A stretch of 64,000 nucleotides of DNA from CAYNRA01 sp046296415 (GTDB lineage: Bacteria; Bacteroidota; Bacteroidia; Cytophagales; Spirosomataceae). A program made the translations under genes and the position numbers. The notes beneath the pieces were generated by a model. That model was not told the DNA's origin. It saw only the letters and a list, made by a program, of their open reading frames with translations, and made no database searches. Of the stretch, positions 43,079-52,184 are shown in pieces (position 1 is the stretch's first letter; every line of letters starts with the position of its first letter). The stretch spans positions 62,001 to 126,000 of the forward strand of contig JBKBLN010000003.1 of NCBI GenBank assembly GCA_046296415.1. Reading direction: 5' to 3'.

Positions 43079-46000
43079 ATGATTCGTAAACAACTACTGT
43101 GGATTTGGTTATGTCTGTTGGCGACCTCCTCGGCACTCGGACAATCCACCATTACTGGGCGCATTACAGATGCTAGCTCGGGCGAGGCATTACCTGGCGT
43201 AAGTGTAACGGTGAAAGGCAAAAAGTCCGGCACGATGTCGAACACCGAAGGCACATTCTCCCTATCTGTAGAAGATAAAAAAGCAATTTTGGTGTTTTCG
43301 TATGTAGGTTACATAGCCAAGGAAATTGCAGTTGGAAATGGTAAAGAGTTGCTCGTATCACTCGAATCGGATGCCCAAGTATTGAATGAAGTGGTAGTGG
43401 TGGGATATCAGTCAGTCAATCGTCGTGACCTCACCGGTTCTGTCTCTTCAGTTGGTGCCAAACAATTAAAGGATATTCCACTCACCAATGCCGCGGAAGC
43501 TCTTACTGGAAGATTAGCCGGTGTCCGGGTAACCACCTCTGAAGGTGCCCCAGGTGCCGATGTACAAATCCGAATTCGAGGTGGTGGTTCCATCACGCAA
43601 GACAACTCCCCTATCTATATTGTTGACGGGATTCAAATCGAAAATGCGCTGAACTTCCTTTCGCCTCAAGATATCGAAAGCATTGATGTATTGAAAGATG
43701 CATCCACCACCGCCATCTACGGGGCCCGTGGGGCGAACGGGGTGGTCATCATCACCACCAAATCAGGAAAAGGGGGAAAAACCACCGTGTCATACAATGG
43801 ATCTGCAGGTTACCGAGAAATTTCAAGAAAACTCGGTGTCCTCAATCCGTACGAATTTGTCCGGTGGCAATATGAACGTTCCCGTGGATCCATTGCCGAC
43901 TCCACCTCCTTTGCCAATCAATATGGTACTTGGCAGACAATCAACCAGTACCAAGCCACTCCCGAGGTAAATTGGCAAGATGCTGTATTTGGGGGAAAGG
44001 CAACTTATCAAAATCATAATTTTATCATCAACGGGGGTAGTCAAAACACCAACTTTAACCTGAGCATCACTGCCAACCAAGAGGAAGGTATTCTGAAACT
44101 TTCCGGATTCGACCGAAAGCTGGTATCCTATAAACTTGACCACAAGGCATCTCAAGCGTTTCGAATGGGCTTCAATGTGCGGTATTTAAACCAAACGATC
44201 GATGGTGCTGGTACCTCCTCCACAGGCACCCGAACAACCAACCGTCTTCGTCATTCCGTTCAATACCGTCCATTTTTAAGCGACGCCTCTGCACCCATAG
44301 ATACCTTCGACGAAGATTTATTTGTAGCCTCCAGCCAATTGATTAATCCTCTGGCTATGATTGAAGCTGAATACCGCCAGCAACGAACCAATAACTTCCA
44401 TGTAAGTGGATATTTGCAGTATCAAATCACCAAAGCCCTAAGCTTTCGGTCGACTCTGGGAATTGATCGAAACAACCAACTGACCGACTTGTTTTTCTCC
44501 AAAATAACCCCAAGAGCTCGAAATGCTTCTTCCCTACCGGTTGCCCAAATCAATCAATTTACTTCTCAAATTTTGAATTTGACTAATATCGTGCAATACG
44601 GTAAAAAGTGGAAAGATCAACATGATCTCAACATTATTTTGGGGCAAGAAGTCTATCAAAACGACATAAATTCCTCCTCCGTTGAAACTCGCTATTTCCC
44701 GGCTGATATTTCCGCTGAAAAAGCATTGGCCAATATGGGCCTGGGTGCAGCCCCAACCGGTGCACAACAACCAAGACCCTCCACCAATATTGCCCCTTCC
44801 AATCGCCTTTTCTCTTTGTTTGGCCGGGTGAACTATGCCTTCAAAGATCGATACCTAGCTTCATTCTCGTTACGTTCGGATCGCTCCTCAAAATTCAATT
44901 ACGAAAATGGAGCCCTGATTTTCCCCTCAGGTACATTTGCCTGGCGTTTCACTCAAGAAGGATTTACCCAAAACTGGAAATGGCTCACCGATGGAAAACT
45001 TCGGATTGGGTACGGAACCGCCGGAAACAATCGAATCGGCGACCTACTCTATCAGCAATTGTACGATGTGACAGGTGAATATGCCTTAAATAAAACGCTA
45101 CAGCCTGGCTTTGCCCCCATTGCACTCGCCAATCCAGACCTTCGGTGGGAGTCCAATGTCTCACAAAACATCGGGCTTGATCTGGCTTTTTCAAACAATC
45201 GTTTTCAACTTACCCTGGATGCCTACCGAAACGTAGGGAAAAACCTTCTCCTAGCTGTGGCAATCCCACCAACAACAGGATATGCCTCGCAAATTCGGAA
45301 CCTAGGATCAACCGAAAACCGTGGAATCGAAGTCCAATTCAATGCCATTGTCATTCAAAAGAAAGACTTCCAATGGTCTAGTAATTTCAACTGGTCAGCC
45401 AATCGAAACAAGGTATTGGATCTCGGCACGGTTTCCGAACAAACCCGAAATTCAGGATGGCAAGGTTCCGATGGGGCGGATGATTTCCTGGTCCGTGTCG
45501 GTTCTCCCATTGGTCTGATGTACGGTTTTGTCACAGATGGCTTCTACACGGTAGACGATTTTAATTTCAACCCCACGACCCGTACCTACACCATCAAAGA
45601 AGGCGTGGCTGTCAACTCCGTTTATGGGGTTCCTCAACCCGGCATGTTGAAATGGAAAGACCTGGATGGCGATGGTTTGATCACCGCAGATAAAGACCGA
45701 ACTGTCATTGGAAATGCAAATCCTAAATTCATTGGTGGTTGGAGCAACCAAGTATCCTACAAAAATTGGGATGCCAGCATCTTTGTCAACTGGGTTGTAG
45801 GGAATGACATCTACAATGCCAACAAAATTGAAATGACAGATGGCTCCTTTCCGAATTTGAATATGCTGGACCTAATGAAAAATAGATGGACGAATATCAA
45901 CAATCAAGGCCAAGTTGTCGTAGATCCCGCAGAGTTATCAGCGCTCAATGCTAATGCAGAAATTTGGTCGCCCGTTCGCGTGCAACGGTATTGGTTGCAT

Positions 46001-46264
46001 TCATGGGCAGTGGAAGATGGCTCCTTCCTCCGAATTAACAACCTAACCTTGGGATATTCTTTGCCCACAGCTCTGCTAAGCAAAGCAAAAATCAGTCGCC
46101 TTCGCCTTTTTGGAACAGTCAATAACCTAGCAACATTCACCCGATACAGTGGCTATGACCCAGAGGTGAATACCAGACGATCTGACCCCCTGACCCAAGG
46201 AGTTGACTTTGCCGGGTATCCTCGTGCCAAAACCTATGTTGCCGGTGTCAATCTTACTTTCTAA
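43079..46264 (+). CDS. SusC/RagA-type TonB-linked outer membrane transporter
   Basis: 1061 residues. A signal peptide (about 1-22, ending SALGQ) is followed by a carboxypeptidase-like domain (about 24-105, GRITDASSGEALPGVSVTV). The TonB-box-like EVVVVGYQ is followed by a SusC-type plug (RLAGVRV, IRIRGGGSI, PIYIVDG, IDVLKDASTTAIYGARGANGV is split by the family's usual spacing). The barrel ends in AGVNLTF. It imports oligosaccharides delivered by its SusD partner, encoded 12 bp downstream. The enzymes that follow point to pectin oligosaccharides. The ATG at 43079 is chosen for its leader; the upstream TTG frame is unlikely. Confidence 0.95.
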   Translation: MIRKQLLWIWLCLLATSSALGQSTITGRITDASSGEALPGVSVTVKGKKSGTMSNTEGTFSLSVEDKKAILVFSYVGYIAKEIAVGNGKELLVSLESDAQVLNEVVVVGYQSVNRRDLTGSVSSVGAKQLKDIPLTNAAEALTGRLAGVRVTTSEGAPGADVQIRIRGGGSITQDNSPIYIVDGIQIENALNFLSPQDIESIDVLKDASTTAIYGARGANGVVIITTKSGKGGKTTVSYNGSAGYREISRKLGVLNPYEFVRWQYERSRGSIADSTSFANQYGTWQTINQYQATPEVNWQDAVFGGKATYQNHNFIINGGSQNTNFNLSITANQEEGILKLSGFDRKLVSYKLDHKASQAFRMGFNVRYLNQTIDGAGTSSTGTRTTNRLRHSVQYRPFLSDASAPIDTFDEDLFVASSQLINPLAMIEAEYRQQRTNNFHVSGYLQYQITKALSFRSTLGIDRNNQLTDLFFSKITPRARNASSLPVAQINQFTSQILNLTNIVQYGKKWKDQHDLNIILGQEVYQNDINSSSVETRYFPADISAEKALANMGLGAAPTGAQQPRPSTNIAPSNRLFSLFGRVNYAFKDRYLASFSLRSDRSSKFNYENGALIFPSGTFAWRFTQEGFTQNWKWLTDGKLRIGYGTAGNNRIGDLLYQQLYDVTGEYALNKTLQPGFAPIALANPDLRWESNVSQNIGLDLAFSNNRFQLTLDAYRNVGKNLLLAVAIPPTTGYASQIRNLGSTENRGIEVQFNAIVIQKKDFQWSSNFNWSANRNKVLDLGTVSEQTRNSGWQGSDGADDFLVRVGSPIGLMYGFVTDGFYTVDDFNFNPTTRTYTIKEGVAVNSVYGVPQPGMLKWKDLDGDGLITADKDRTVIGNANPKFIGGWSNQVSYKNWDASIFVNWVVGNDIYNANKIEMTDGSFPNLNMLDLMKNRWTNINNQGQVVVDPAELSALNANAEIWSPVRVQRYWLHSWAVEDGSFLRINNLTLGYSLPTALLSKAKISRLRLFGTVNNLATFTRYSGYDPEVNTRRSDPLTQGVDFAGYPRAKTYVAGVNLTF

Positions 46265-46276
46265 CCCCCATCAACT

Positions 46277-48055
46277 ATGAAAAAAAGTGTTCTAAAATTC
46301 GTTTTGGGTGGTTCAATCATCGCCCTAAGTCTATCTTCACTCCAAGGTTGCCGTGACTACCTTGAGGTTCAACCTCAATCCCAAATTGGCATCGCGGAGG
46401 CCTTTTCTAGCGTTGCAAACGTTCGGAATGCCATCATCGGTGTGTATGATGAATTAATGGGTGACAATGGATATGGCATCCGATTAAACTTATATTATCC
46501 TTTCGACTCAGACGAAATGTATGTTTCTGGAAACCTCGATAATGGACGCCGAGGTATTGGCCGATACCAGCTTCTCCTGACAAACGCCGAACTCCGGAAC
46601 CCATTTCTCCAACTTTATCGGGGTGTCGAAAAAGCAAATTTGTGCATCGAACAAATCCCCCAAATGACTCTCTATTCCCAAGGCTCTGAGAGTGAAAAAG
46701 CTGAACTCCGGCGCATGCACGGAGAAGCACTGGTGCTTCGAGCCCAATTTCTCTTTGAATTAATCCGAAATTGGGGGGATGTCCCCGCCCCGATGATTCC
46801 AGCCTACCGACAAACAGACTTGTTCTTGTCGCAAAATAATCGAGATGAAACCTACGAAAAGCTCATCGCCGATCTTGCCACTGCCATCGAACTCCTTCCA
46901 TGGCGTACAGAGGTACCTCGAGATGAACGGATCACCAAAGGAGCAGCCAAAGCCCTTCGTGCCAAATTGGCTCTTTTCAGAGGCGGTTTTGCCCTTCGCG
47001 AAAATGGCCAGATGGTGAGAGGATCCAATCACCTGGAATACTACCGCATAGCCCGTCAAGAATGTGCTGACCTCATGGCACGTCGAGATCAACATACCCT
47101 AAATCCTAATTTTCAAGATATATGGCGACGTTTCCTGAGCTCATTTCAGTTAGATCCATTTGGAGAAATCCTTTTTGAAGTTGGTGCAGGTGGCTCCAAT
47201 TCCAATTCCGATAGCCGTATGGCCAACTACAATGGCCCCCGAACCGACCCAAATTCTCGAGTTGGGACTGGTGGTGGTGGACTTCAAGTCATGCCTACTC
47301 TGTTTTACAGCTATGATTCCACCGATGTTCGGCGTGATGTTTCCATTACCCTATACGCCATTCCTGCAAACAACATAAAAACACCCCGGCGACTTGGTGA
47401 AATTACCGATGGCAAATTCCGAAAAGACTGGAGAAACCCCCTGCTGCCCGGTACCGCATTAAATGTTGGGTACAACTGGCCTTTGATTCGTTTTTCAGAT
47501 GTACTTCTCATGTTTGCAGAGGCAGAAAATGAATTAAATAATGGCCCCACGCCGGCTGCCATCACCGCCTTTCAAGAGGTTCGGAATCGTTCGACCCGTG
47601 TTCCCGTATTATTTCCATCCACCAAAGACGGATTTTTTCAAACCATCGAACAAGAACGTTTCTTGGAATTCGCTGGGGAAGGAATCCGTAAATATGACCT
47701 CATCCGTTGGAATTTGCTGGATGCAAAAATCAAAGAGACTCGTGCCAAGTTAGAGCGAATGAAAGCGAGAACGGGTGAATACAGCCAAGTTCCTAGATAT
47801 ATGTTCTGGCGGAATAATGGGGAAGAACTATTCTTTGGAAACTCATTCTATCGAGCCACCAATTTGACCACAGCACCCGCCGGATTTACGCGACTCGATT
47901 GGGCCCAACATCTCACCTCCAATGTGATTGATGGGTTACCTCTTGATCGAGCCATCGCTCGTTTCTTTGTCAGTGGAAAAAGTGAGCTTTTCCCCTACCC
48001 ACAATCCACGGTAGATTCTTACCAAGGAAAACTCAAACAAAACCCTGGTTACTAA
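46277..48055 (+). CDS. SusD/RagB-type surface glycan-binding lipoprotein
   Basis: 592 residues. The lipoprotein signal ends in SLQGC with Cys25 as the lipidation site. The SusD N-terminal segment YLEVQPQSQIGIAEAFSS and the C-terminal SusD region (WPLIRFSDVLLMFAEAENEL, then FLEFAGEGIRKYDLIRWN) are clear. TPR-like helices shape a lid on the SusC transporter, outside the cell. Together the pair binds and imports oligosaccharide. Its TAA is immediately followed by the ATG of the pectate lyase gene. Confidence 0.95.
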   Translation: MKKSVLKFVLGGSIIALSLSSLQGCRDYLEVQPQSQIGIAEAFSSVANVRNAIIGVYDELMGDNGYGIRLNLYYPFDSDEMYVSGNLDNGRRGIGRYQLLLTNAELRNPFLQLYRGVEKANLCIEQIPQMTLYSQGSESEKAELRRMHGEALVLRAQFLFELIRNWGDVPAPMIPAYRQTDLFLSQNNRDETYEKLIADLATAIELLPWRTEVPRDERITKGAAKALRAKLALFRGGFALRENGQMVRGSNHLEYYRIARQECADLMARRDQHTLNPNFQDIWRRFLSSFQLDPFGEILFEVGAGGSNSNSDSRMANYNGPRTDPNSRVGTGGGGLQVMPTLFYSYDSTDVRRDVSITLYAIPANNIKTPRRLGEITDGKFRKDWRNPLLPGTALNVGYNWPLIRFSDVLLMFAEAENELNNGPTPAAITAFQEVRNRSTRVPVLFPSTKDGFFQTIEQERFLEFAGEGIRKYDLIRWNLLDAKIKETRAKLERMKARTGEYSQVPRYMFWRNNGEELFFGNSFYRATNLTTAPAGFTRLDWAQHLTSNVIDGLPLDRAIARFFVSGKSELFPYPQSTVDSYQGKLKQNPGY

Positions 48056-49069
48056 ATGGTACAGCTGTTTTGTATTTTCAGTCTATTACTCTGGCAATCC
48101 TGTCAAAATCTACCGGTTCCTGTCGAAGTACAGGATCCGGTAGCTGAACGTATGCTACTTTATCAGCGATCGAACGGTGGATGGCCTCAACCAGGAGGGA
48201 GCCCCATCAAGTATGAACTTCCCCTAACCACCGATTTTCAAACCAAACTGGTTCAAGACAAAAATAAACTTGATGCCACCTTCGACGACCAAGCGACCAA
48301 TCGGGAAATTCGGTACCTCGTCAAAGCCTATGTCAAAACCCGAAACCCAGCCTACAAGAACGCAGCCGAAGCAGGCATTGCCTACATCTTTTCAGCTCAA
48401 AATGCACAAGGTGGATGGCCTCAATTTTATCCTGACAAATCGAGTTATAGAAGCTTCATTACCTTTAATGATCAAGCCATGACTCAAACTCTCTGGACCC
48501 TTCAATCGCTCGTCGAGGGAAAAGAAGGATTCGACCAATTAAATGCCAACCTCGTTCCCAAAGCCGTTCAAGCCATTGATAAAGGGATTCAATGTATTTT
48601 GAATTGCCAAATCATCCAAAAGGGTGTTCGGATGGTCTGGTGTGCACAACACCACCCGGAAACCCTCGCACCTGCCAAAGCCAGGGCATTTGAATTACCC
48701 TCATTCAGTGGTTCAGAATCCGTCGAAATTCTACGTTTTCTCATGCATCAACCCAACCCCACCGATGAACTAAAATCCGCTATTCTAGCTGGTTGTGCAT
48801 TCCTTGAAAAAGTAAAACTATCGGGAATCAATGTGGTGGACCAATACGGAGATCGCGTTGTTATTCAAGATCCCAACCATACACTCTGGGCTCGATTTTA
48901 TGATCTTCAAAACCATCAACCCATGTTTGTCGGTCGAGACGGTATCCCTAAAAATTCACTTGCAGAAATTGAAATAGAGCGGCGCACCGGGTACGCATAT
49001 TATGGAACTTGGCCCAAAAACTTACTGGCAAAAGAATTACCTCAATGGAAAAAAATACATGGACTTTGA
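48056..49069 (+). CDS. pectate lyase, PL10 family
   Basis: 337 residues. The N-terminus has a lipobox-like LLWQSC, so it is probably a surface or periplasmic lipoprotein. The (alpha/alpha) toroid of PL10 is visible: RSNGGWPQPGG near the start, TTFDDQATN-like DATFDDQATNREI, QNAQGGWPQFYP, FNDQAMTQTLWTL and a C-terminal RRTGYAYYGTWP. PL10 enzymes cut polygalacturonate by calcium-dependent beta-elimination. It lies between SusD and the pectin esterase fusion, and its end overlaps the next gene by 25 bp. Confidence 0.9.
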   Translation: MVQLFCIFSLLLWQSCQNLPVPVEVQDPVAERMLLYQRSNGGWPQPGGSPIKYELPLTTDFQTKLVQDKNKLDATFDDQATNREIRYLVKAYVKTRNPAYKNAAEAGIAYIFSAQNAQGGWPQFYPDKSSYRSFITFNDQAMTQTLWTLQSLVEGKEGFDQLNANLVPKAVQAIDKGIQCILNCQIIQKGVRMVWCAQHHPETLAPAKARAFELPSFSGSESVEILRFLMHQPNPTDELKSAILAGCAFLEKVKLSGINVVDQYGDRVVIQDPNHTLWARFYDLQNHQPMFVGRDGIPKNSLAEIEIERRTGYAYYGTWPKNLLAKELPQWKKIHGL

Positions 49070-50940
49070 TTTATCTTCTCCTACTTTCTTGGGCAAGTTA
49101 TGCCCAGCGAGATACCACCTACACCAATTTTTCGGCCTGGACCCAAGATCAAAAAAAATGGCCTAATTTGGAGATTGCCCCACCTAGTTGGTCCTCTGAT
49201 ATCCAGCATAAGAAAAATCTACTTTATCATAAAATCGCCTCACGGTCCCTTTCCTTTGAGTGCATCGAACCACGTAGCCCGTCCATGCAACCGGCTATCG
49301 CTTTTTTTCATGGTGGTGGCTGGAAGTCAGGACAACCCGCACAACATAGGGCACTAGCTACCTACTTAGCCCAAAAAGGCTACCGTGTTTTTTTATTCGA
49401 ATATCGCCTCTCCGCCGAGTCCAAATACCCAGCCGCCATGAACGACGCCTACCAGGCAGTTCGTTACCTACAAAAGCATGCAAAAGATTGGAAAATTGAT
49501 CCAAAACAAATTTCGGTTGCTGGGTTTTCAGCAGGAGCCCAAATGGCCTCGCTACTAGCATCTTCCTGGAATGAAGGCATTTATGGAAAACCCGTTGGAG
49601 AGATTTACAAAGTAATCAACTTGGATGGCATTTTAGATTTTTTACATTCAGAATCAGGTGAAGGCGACGACAGAAAAGCCATCAGTGCAGCTACTCAATA
49701 TTTTGGGAGTTCCAAAGAAAAAAGTCGGCCGCTATGGGAAGAAGCCTCTGCAATTGCCTACATCTCTGCCAACGATCCTCCCGCCTTATTCATCAATTCT
49801 GGTGTCCCGAGAATGCATGCCGGACGTGAAGATTTTAGAGCCAAGATGCGCGCTCTATCCATTCCAACAGAGGTTCATTCCTACCCAGAAGCTCCCCATA
49901 ATTTTGTTTTGTATTCAACTTGGATGCCCAAAATAGTTGATCAAATGGATGCGTTCCTTAGAAAAAAACACAAAACCCATGTCGTAAAACCAGGTGAGTC
50001 CATTCAAAAAGCCATTGATCAAGCCGAAGCAGGTGATCAAATCCGAATAGAAAATGGACTTTTCACCGAGAAACTATTTTTTGATAGTACCAAAACCGAT
50101 CTCTTTATTCAAGGTAGTGAAAGAACCATCATTCAATTTGCCATCGCACGTGATCATTGGCGATGTACCTACCCAGACGATTATGGAGCAGCCGTTGTGA
50201 ATATAAAAGGGAAAAACCTACATTTTGATCGATTGGTTATTCGAAATAACTACAGTGAAATTGCTGAGAGAGATACACTTATTCCTAGTCGAATCCCAAC
50301 AAGTTCAACCAATGGCTATGCCTTGCCTAGAGAGAAAGGAGAACCTCAAGATCAAAAATGGGTTCGAACCAACGGTCATCAGTTTGCCGTTCGAAGCTTC
50401 CCCGGAGCAACACCCCTCACGTTTACGAGATGCCTCTTTTTCTCCGGACCTGGTGGGGACACAGTAAGTCCCTGGGATGCACAAAAAGGCCAATTTGCCT
50501 TCAAAGATTGTTCGTTTGAAGGAGGGGTCGACTTATACTGCCCGCGTGGGACAGCATGGGCAGAAGACTGCCGATTCTTTAGCCATAGTAAATCAGCCGC
50601 CATTTGGCATGACGGATCAGGCGATTCCACCTTTCGTTCCGTGTTACTGCGTTGCCATTTCGATGGAATTCCGCAGTTTCCCCTCGGTCGATACCATCGG
50701 GAAGCTCACATGTATTTAGTGTCCTGCACATTCAGTAAAAACATGGCGTTGCGTCCCATTTATCAGGCATCCGACGCAAAATTGGAGTGGGGACACCGGA
50801 TATTTTATATCAATTCACCCCATACACCCGTTTTATGGGACCAAACAACCTTGGTTGCTGAAAAGGAAATTACCCCCAATTGGACATTCAAGGGTCGTTG
50901 GAAACCCGACTGGCAGGGCATTTTTCCAACGCCCGATTAG
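49045..50940 (+). CDS. bifunctional pectin esterase: alpha/beta-hydrolase (acetylesterase-like) fused to CE8 pectin methylesterase
   Basis: 631 residues with a leader (1-20, ending ASYAQ). Residues about 50-308 form an alpha/beta hydrolase with HGGGW (89-93), AGFSAGAQ (Ser162) and His285 in PEAPHNF, like acetyl- or feruloyl-type esterases. Residues about 312-631 form a right-handed beta-helix of the pectinesterase family, beginning VVKPGESIQKAIDQA. The catalytic set maps as Asp472 (GGDTV), Asp496 (GGVDLY) and Arg549 (LGRY). I infer that it strips acetyl and methyl groups from pectin so that PL10 can act. The gene begins within the PL10 gene and ends overlapping the convergent MFS gene by 4 bp. 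Confidence 0.85.
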   Translation: MEKNTWTLIYLLLLSWASYAQRDTTYTNFSAWTQDQKKWPNLEIAPPSWSSDIQHKKNLLYHKIASRSLSFECIEPRSPSMQPAIAFFHGGGWKSGQPAQHRALATYLAQKGYRVFLFEYRLSAESKYPAAMNDAYQAVRYLQKHAKDWKIDPKQISVAGFSAGAQMASLLASSWNEGIYGKPVGEIYKVINLDGILDFLHSESGEGDDRKAISAATQYFGSSKEKSRPLWEEASAIAYISANDPPALFINSGVPRMHAGREDFRAKMRALSIPTEVHSYPEAPHNFVLYSTWMPKIVDQMDAFLRKKHKTHVVKPGESIQKAIDQAEAGDQIRIENGLFTEKLFFDSTKTDLFIQGSERTIIQFAIARDHWRCTYPDDYGAAVVNIKGKNLHFDRLVIRNNYSEIAERDTLIPSRIPTSSTNGYALPREKGEPQDQKWVRTNGHQFAVRSFPGATPLTFTRCLFFSGPGGDTVSPWDAQKGQFAFKDCSFEGGVDLYCPRGTAWAEDCRFFSHSKSAAIWHDGSGDSTFRSVLLRCHFDGIPQFPLGRYHREAHMYLVSCTFSKNMALRPIYQASDAKLEWGHRIFYINSPHTPVLWDQTTLVAEKEITPNWTFKGRWKPDWQGIFPTPD

Positions 50941-52124
50941 CGCAAAGCTCGTCTGGTCAACAAAAATGCTGTAAATAACAAGATGGATCCAAAAACAAAA
51001 GGCGCGCCAGGGAAATAAATCGTCTTACCGGAGGTAAAATAGGAGAACAATCCCAACATCAACGGTTGACCCACAATGGCTGCTAGACTGTTTAAAGAGG
51101 TTAATGCACCCTGCAATTGCCCTTGCTCATTGGCAGGTACGATAGTTGAAATAATCGATTGAAAGGCAGGTCCTGCAATCCCTCCAAATGAATAAAACAT
51201 AATAATTACCAGGGCCTGCCATCCTTCTTGGGCCAAGGCAAAAGAAACAAGACCCGCCAAATTCAAGAGTAGCCCTGTAGTGAGTGTTTTATTTTGCCCC
51301 AATCGTTTCAAAATAGGTCGGATGGCACCACCTTGTACAATGGCCACCATCAATCCAATAAATGCCAAGGATAAACCCACCTCTTTCTCACCCCATGAAA
51401 ATTGAGCCATAGTAAAGAAAGACCAAGTTCCTTGCGTGGCATAACTCGCCAAATACAGAAGAAAAAGAGAAAAAATGAGTTGATAAATTACCGGATATTT
51501 CTTTAGGTGAATCAGGCTACCAATCGGATTGGCTTTTTTCCAATCAAAGGACCGCCGTTGATCTGCTGGTAGCGATTCCGGTAAAACAAAATAGCCATAG
51601 ACCACATTCGCCAGCGTTAGCCCTGCAGATAGCCAAAACGGTGCTCGTAGGCCCCATGTGGCCACCAAGCCTCCAAGTGCCGGCCCAATGATGAATCCTA
51701 CACCAAACGCAGCTCCAATCAATCCAAAATTTTGAGCTCTTTTTTCGGGTGGACTAACATCGGCAATGTACGCACTTGCTGTCGTGATGCTTGCACCAAA
51801 TAAACCGGCTATGAATCGTCCGACAAATAACCAAGAGAGAGTAGGAGCAAGAGCTAAAAGTATGTAATCTAAGCCAAATCCGAGTAAAGACAATAATAAG
51901 ACCGGCCTGCGCCCAAATCGATCGCTCAATCCACCCATCACGGGAGAAAAAACAAACTGCATCACGGCGTAAGTTGCCACAAGTGCCGCCGAGTATTTTG
52001 CTGCCTCACTTACATTGGATTGAGTCAATTCTTGGATCAATCCTGGCATGATTGGAATGATGATCCCAATGCCAATGATATCCAAAAGAAGCGTGATTAG
52101 AATAAAAACCAAACTTTTCGACAT
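50937..52124 (-). CDS. MFS exporter of the TCR/Tet type
   Basis: 395 residues, 12 helices. The N-terminal half shows the Tet signature: LLDIIGIGIIIPIMPGLI is followed by GGLSDRFGRRPVLL in the loop between helices 2 and 3. The antiporter motif is in GFIIGPALGGLVA. It resembles tetracycline efflux proteins, but such chromosomal MFS pumps often serve other compounds, so resistance cannot be asserted. It lies downstream of tuf behind a strong terminator and ends against the pectin locus. Confidence 0.88.
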   Translation of the reverse strand: MSKSLVFILITLLLDIIGIGIIIPIMPGLIQELTQSNVSEAAKYSAALVATYAVMQFVFSPVMGGLSDRFGRRPVLLLSLLGFGLDYILLALAPTLSWLFVGRFIAGLFGASITTASAYIADVSPPEKRAQNFGLIGAAFGVGFIIGPALGGLVATWGLRAPFWLSAGLTLANVVYGYFVLPESLPADQRRSFDWKKANPIGSLIHLKKYPVIYQLIFSLFLLYLASYATQGTWSFFTMAQFSWGEKEVGLSLAFIGLMVAIVQGGAIRPILKRLGQNKTLTTGLLLNLAGLVSFALAQEGWQALVIIMFYSFGGIAGPAFQSIISTIVPANEQGQLQGALTSLNSLAAIVGQPLMLGLFSYFTSGKTIYFPGAPFVFGSILLFTAFLLTRRALR

Positions 52125-52134
52125 AGGAATAAGA

Positions 52135-52166
52135 AAAAAGCCCCAACCAGAAGGATGGGGCTTTTT
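52135..52166 (-). terminator. Rho-independent terminator after tuf
   Basis: A perfect 11-bp stem (52135-52145 with 52156-52166; AAAAAGCCCCA and its complement) with T residues on the minus strand, 19 bases past the tuf stop. Confidence 0.92.
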
Positions 52167-52184
52167 ATATAAATTTTGAATCGA

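Noticed and set aside
50937..52124. Tet-like MFS gene considered as an acquired tetracycline resistance gene
   Set aside because: No mobile-element signature or composition change; the signature motif is shared by many chromosomal exporters of other compounds.
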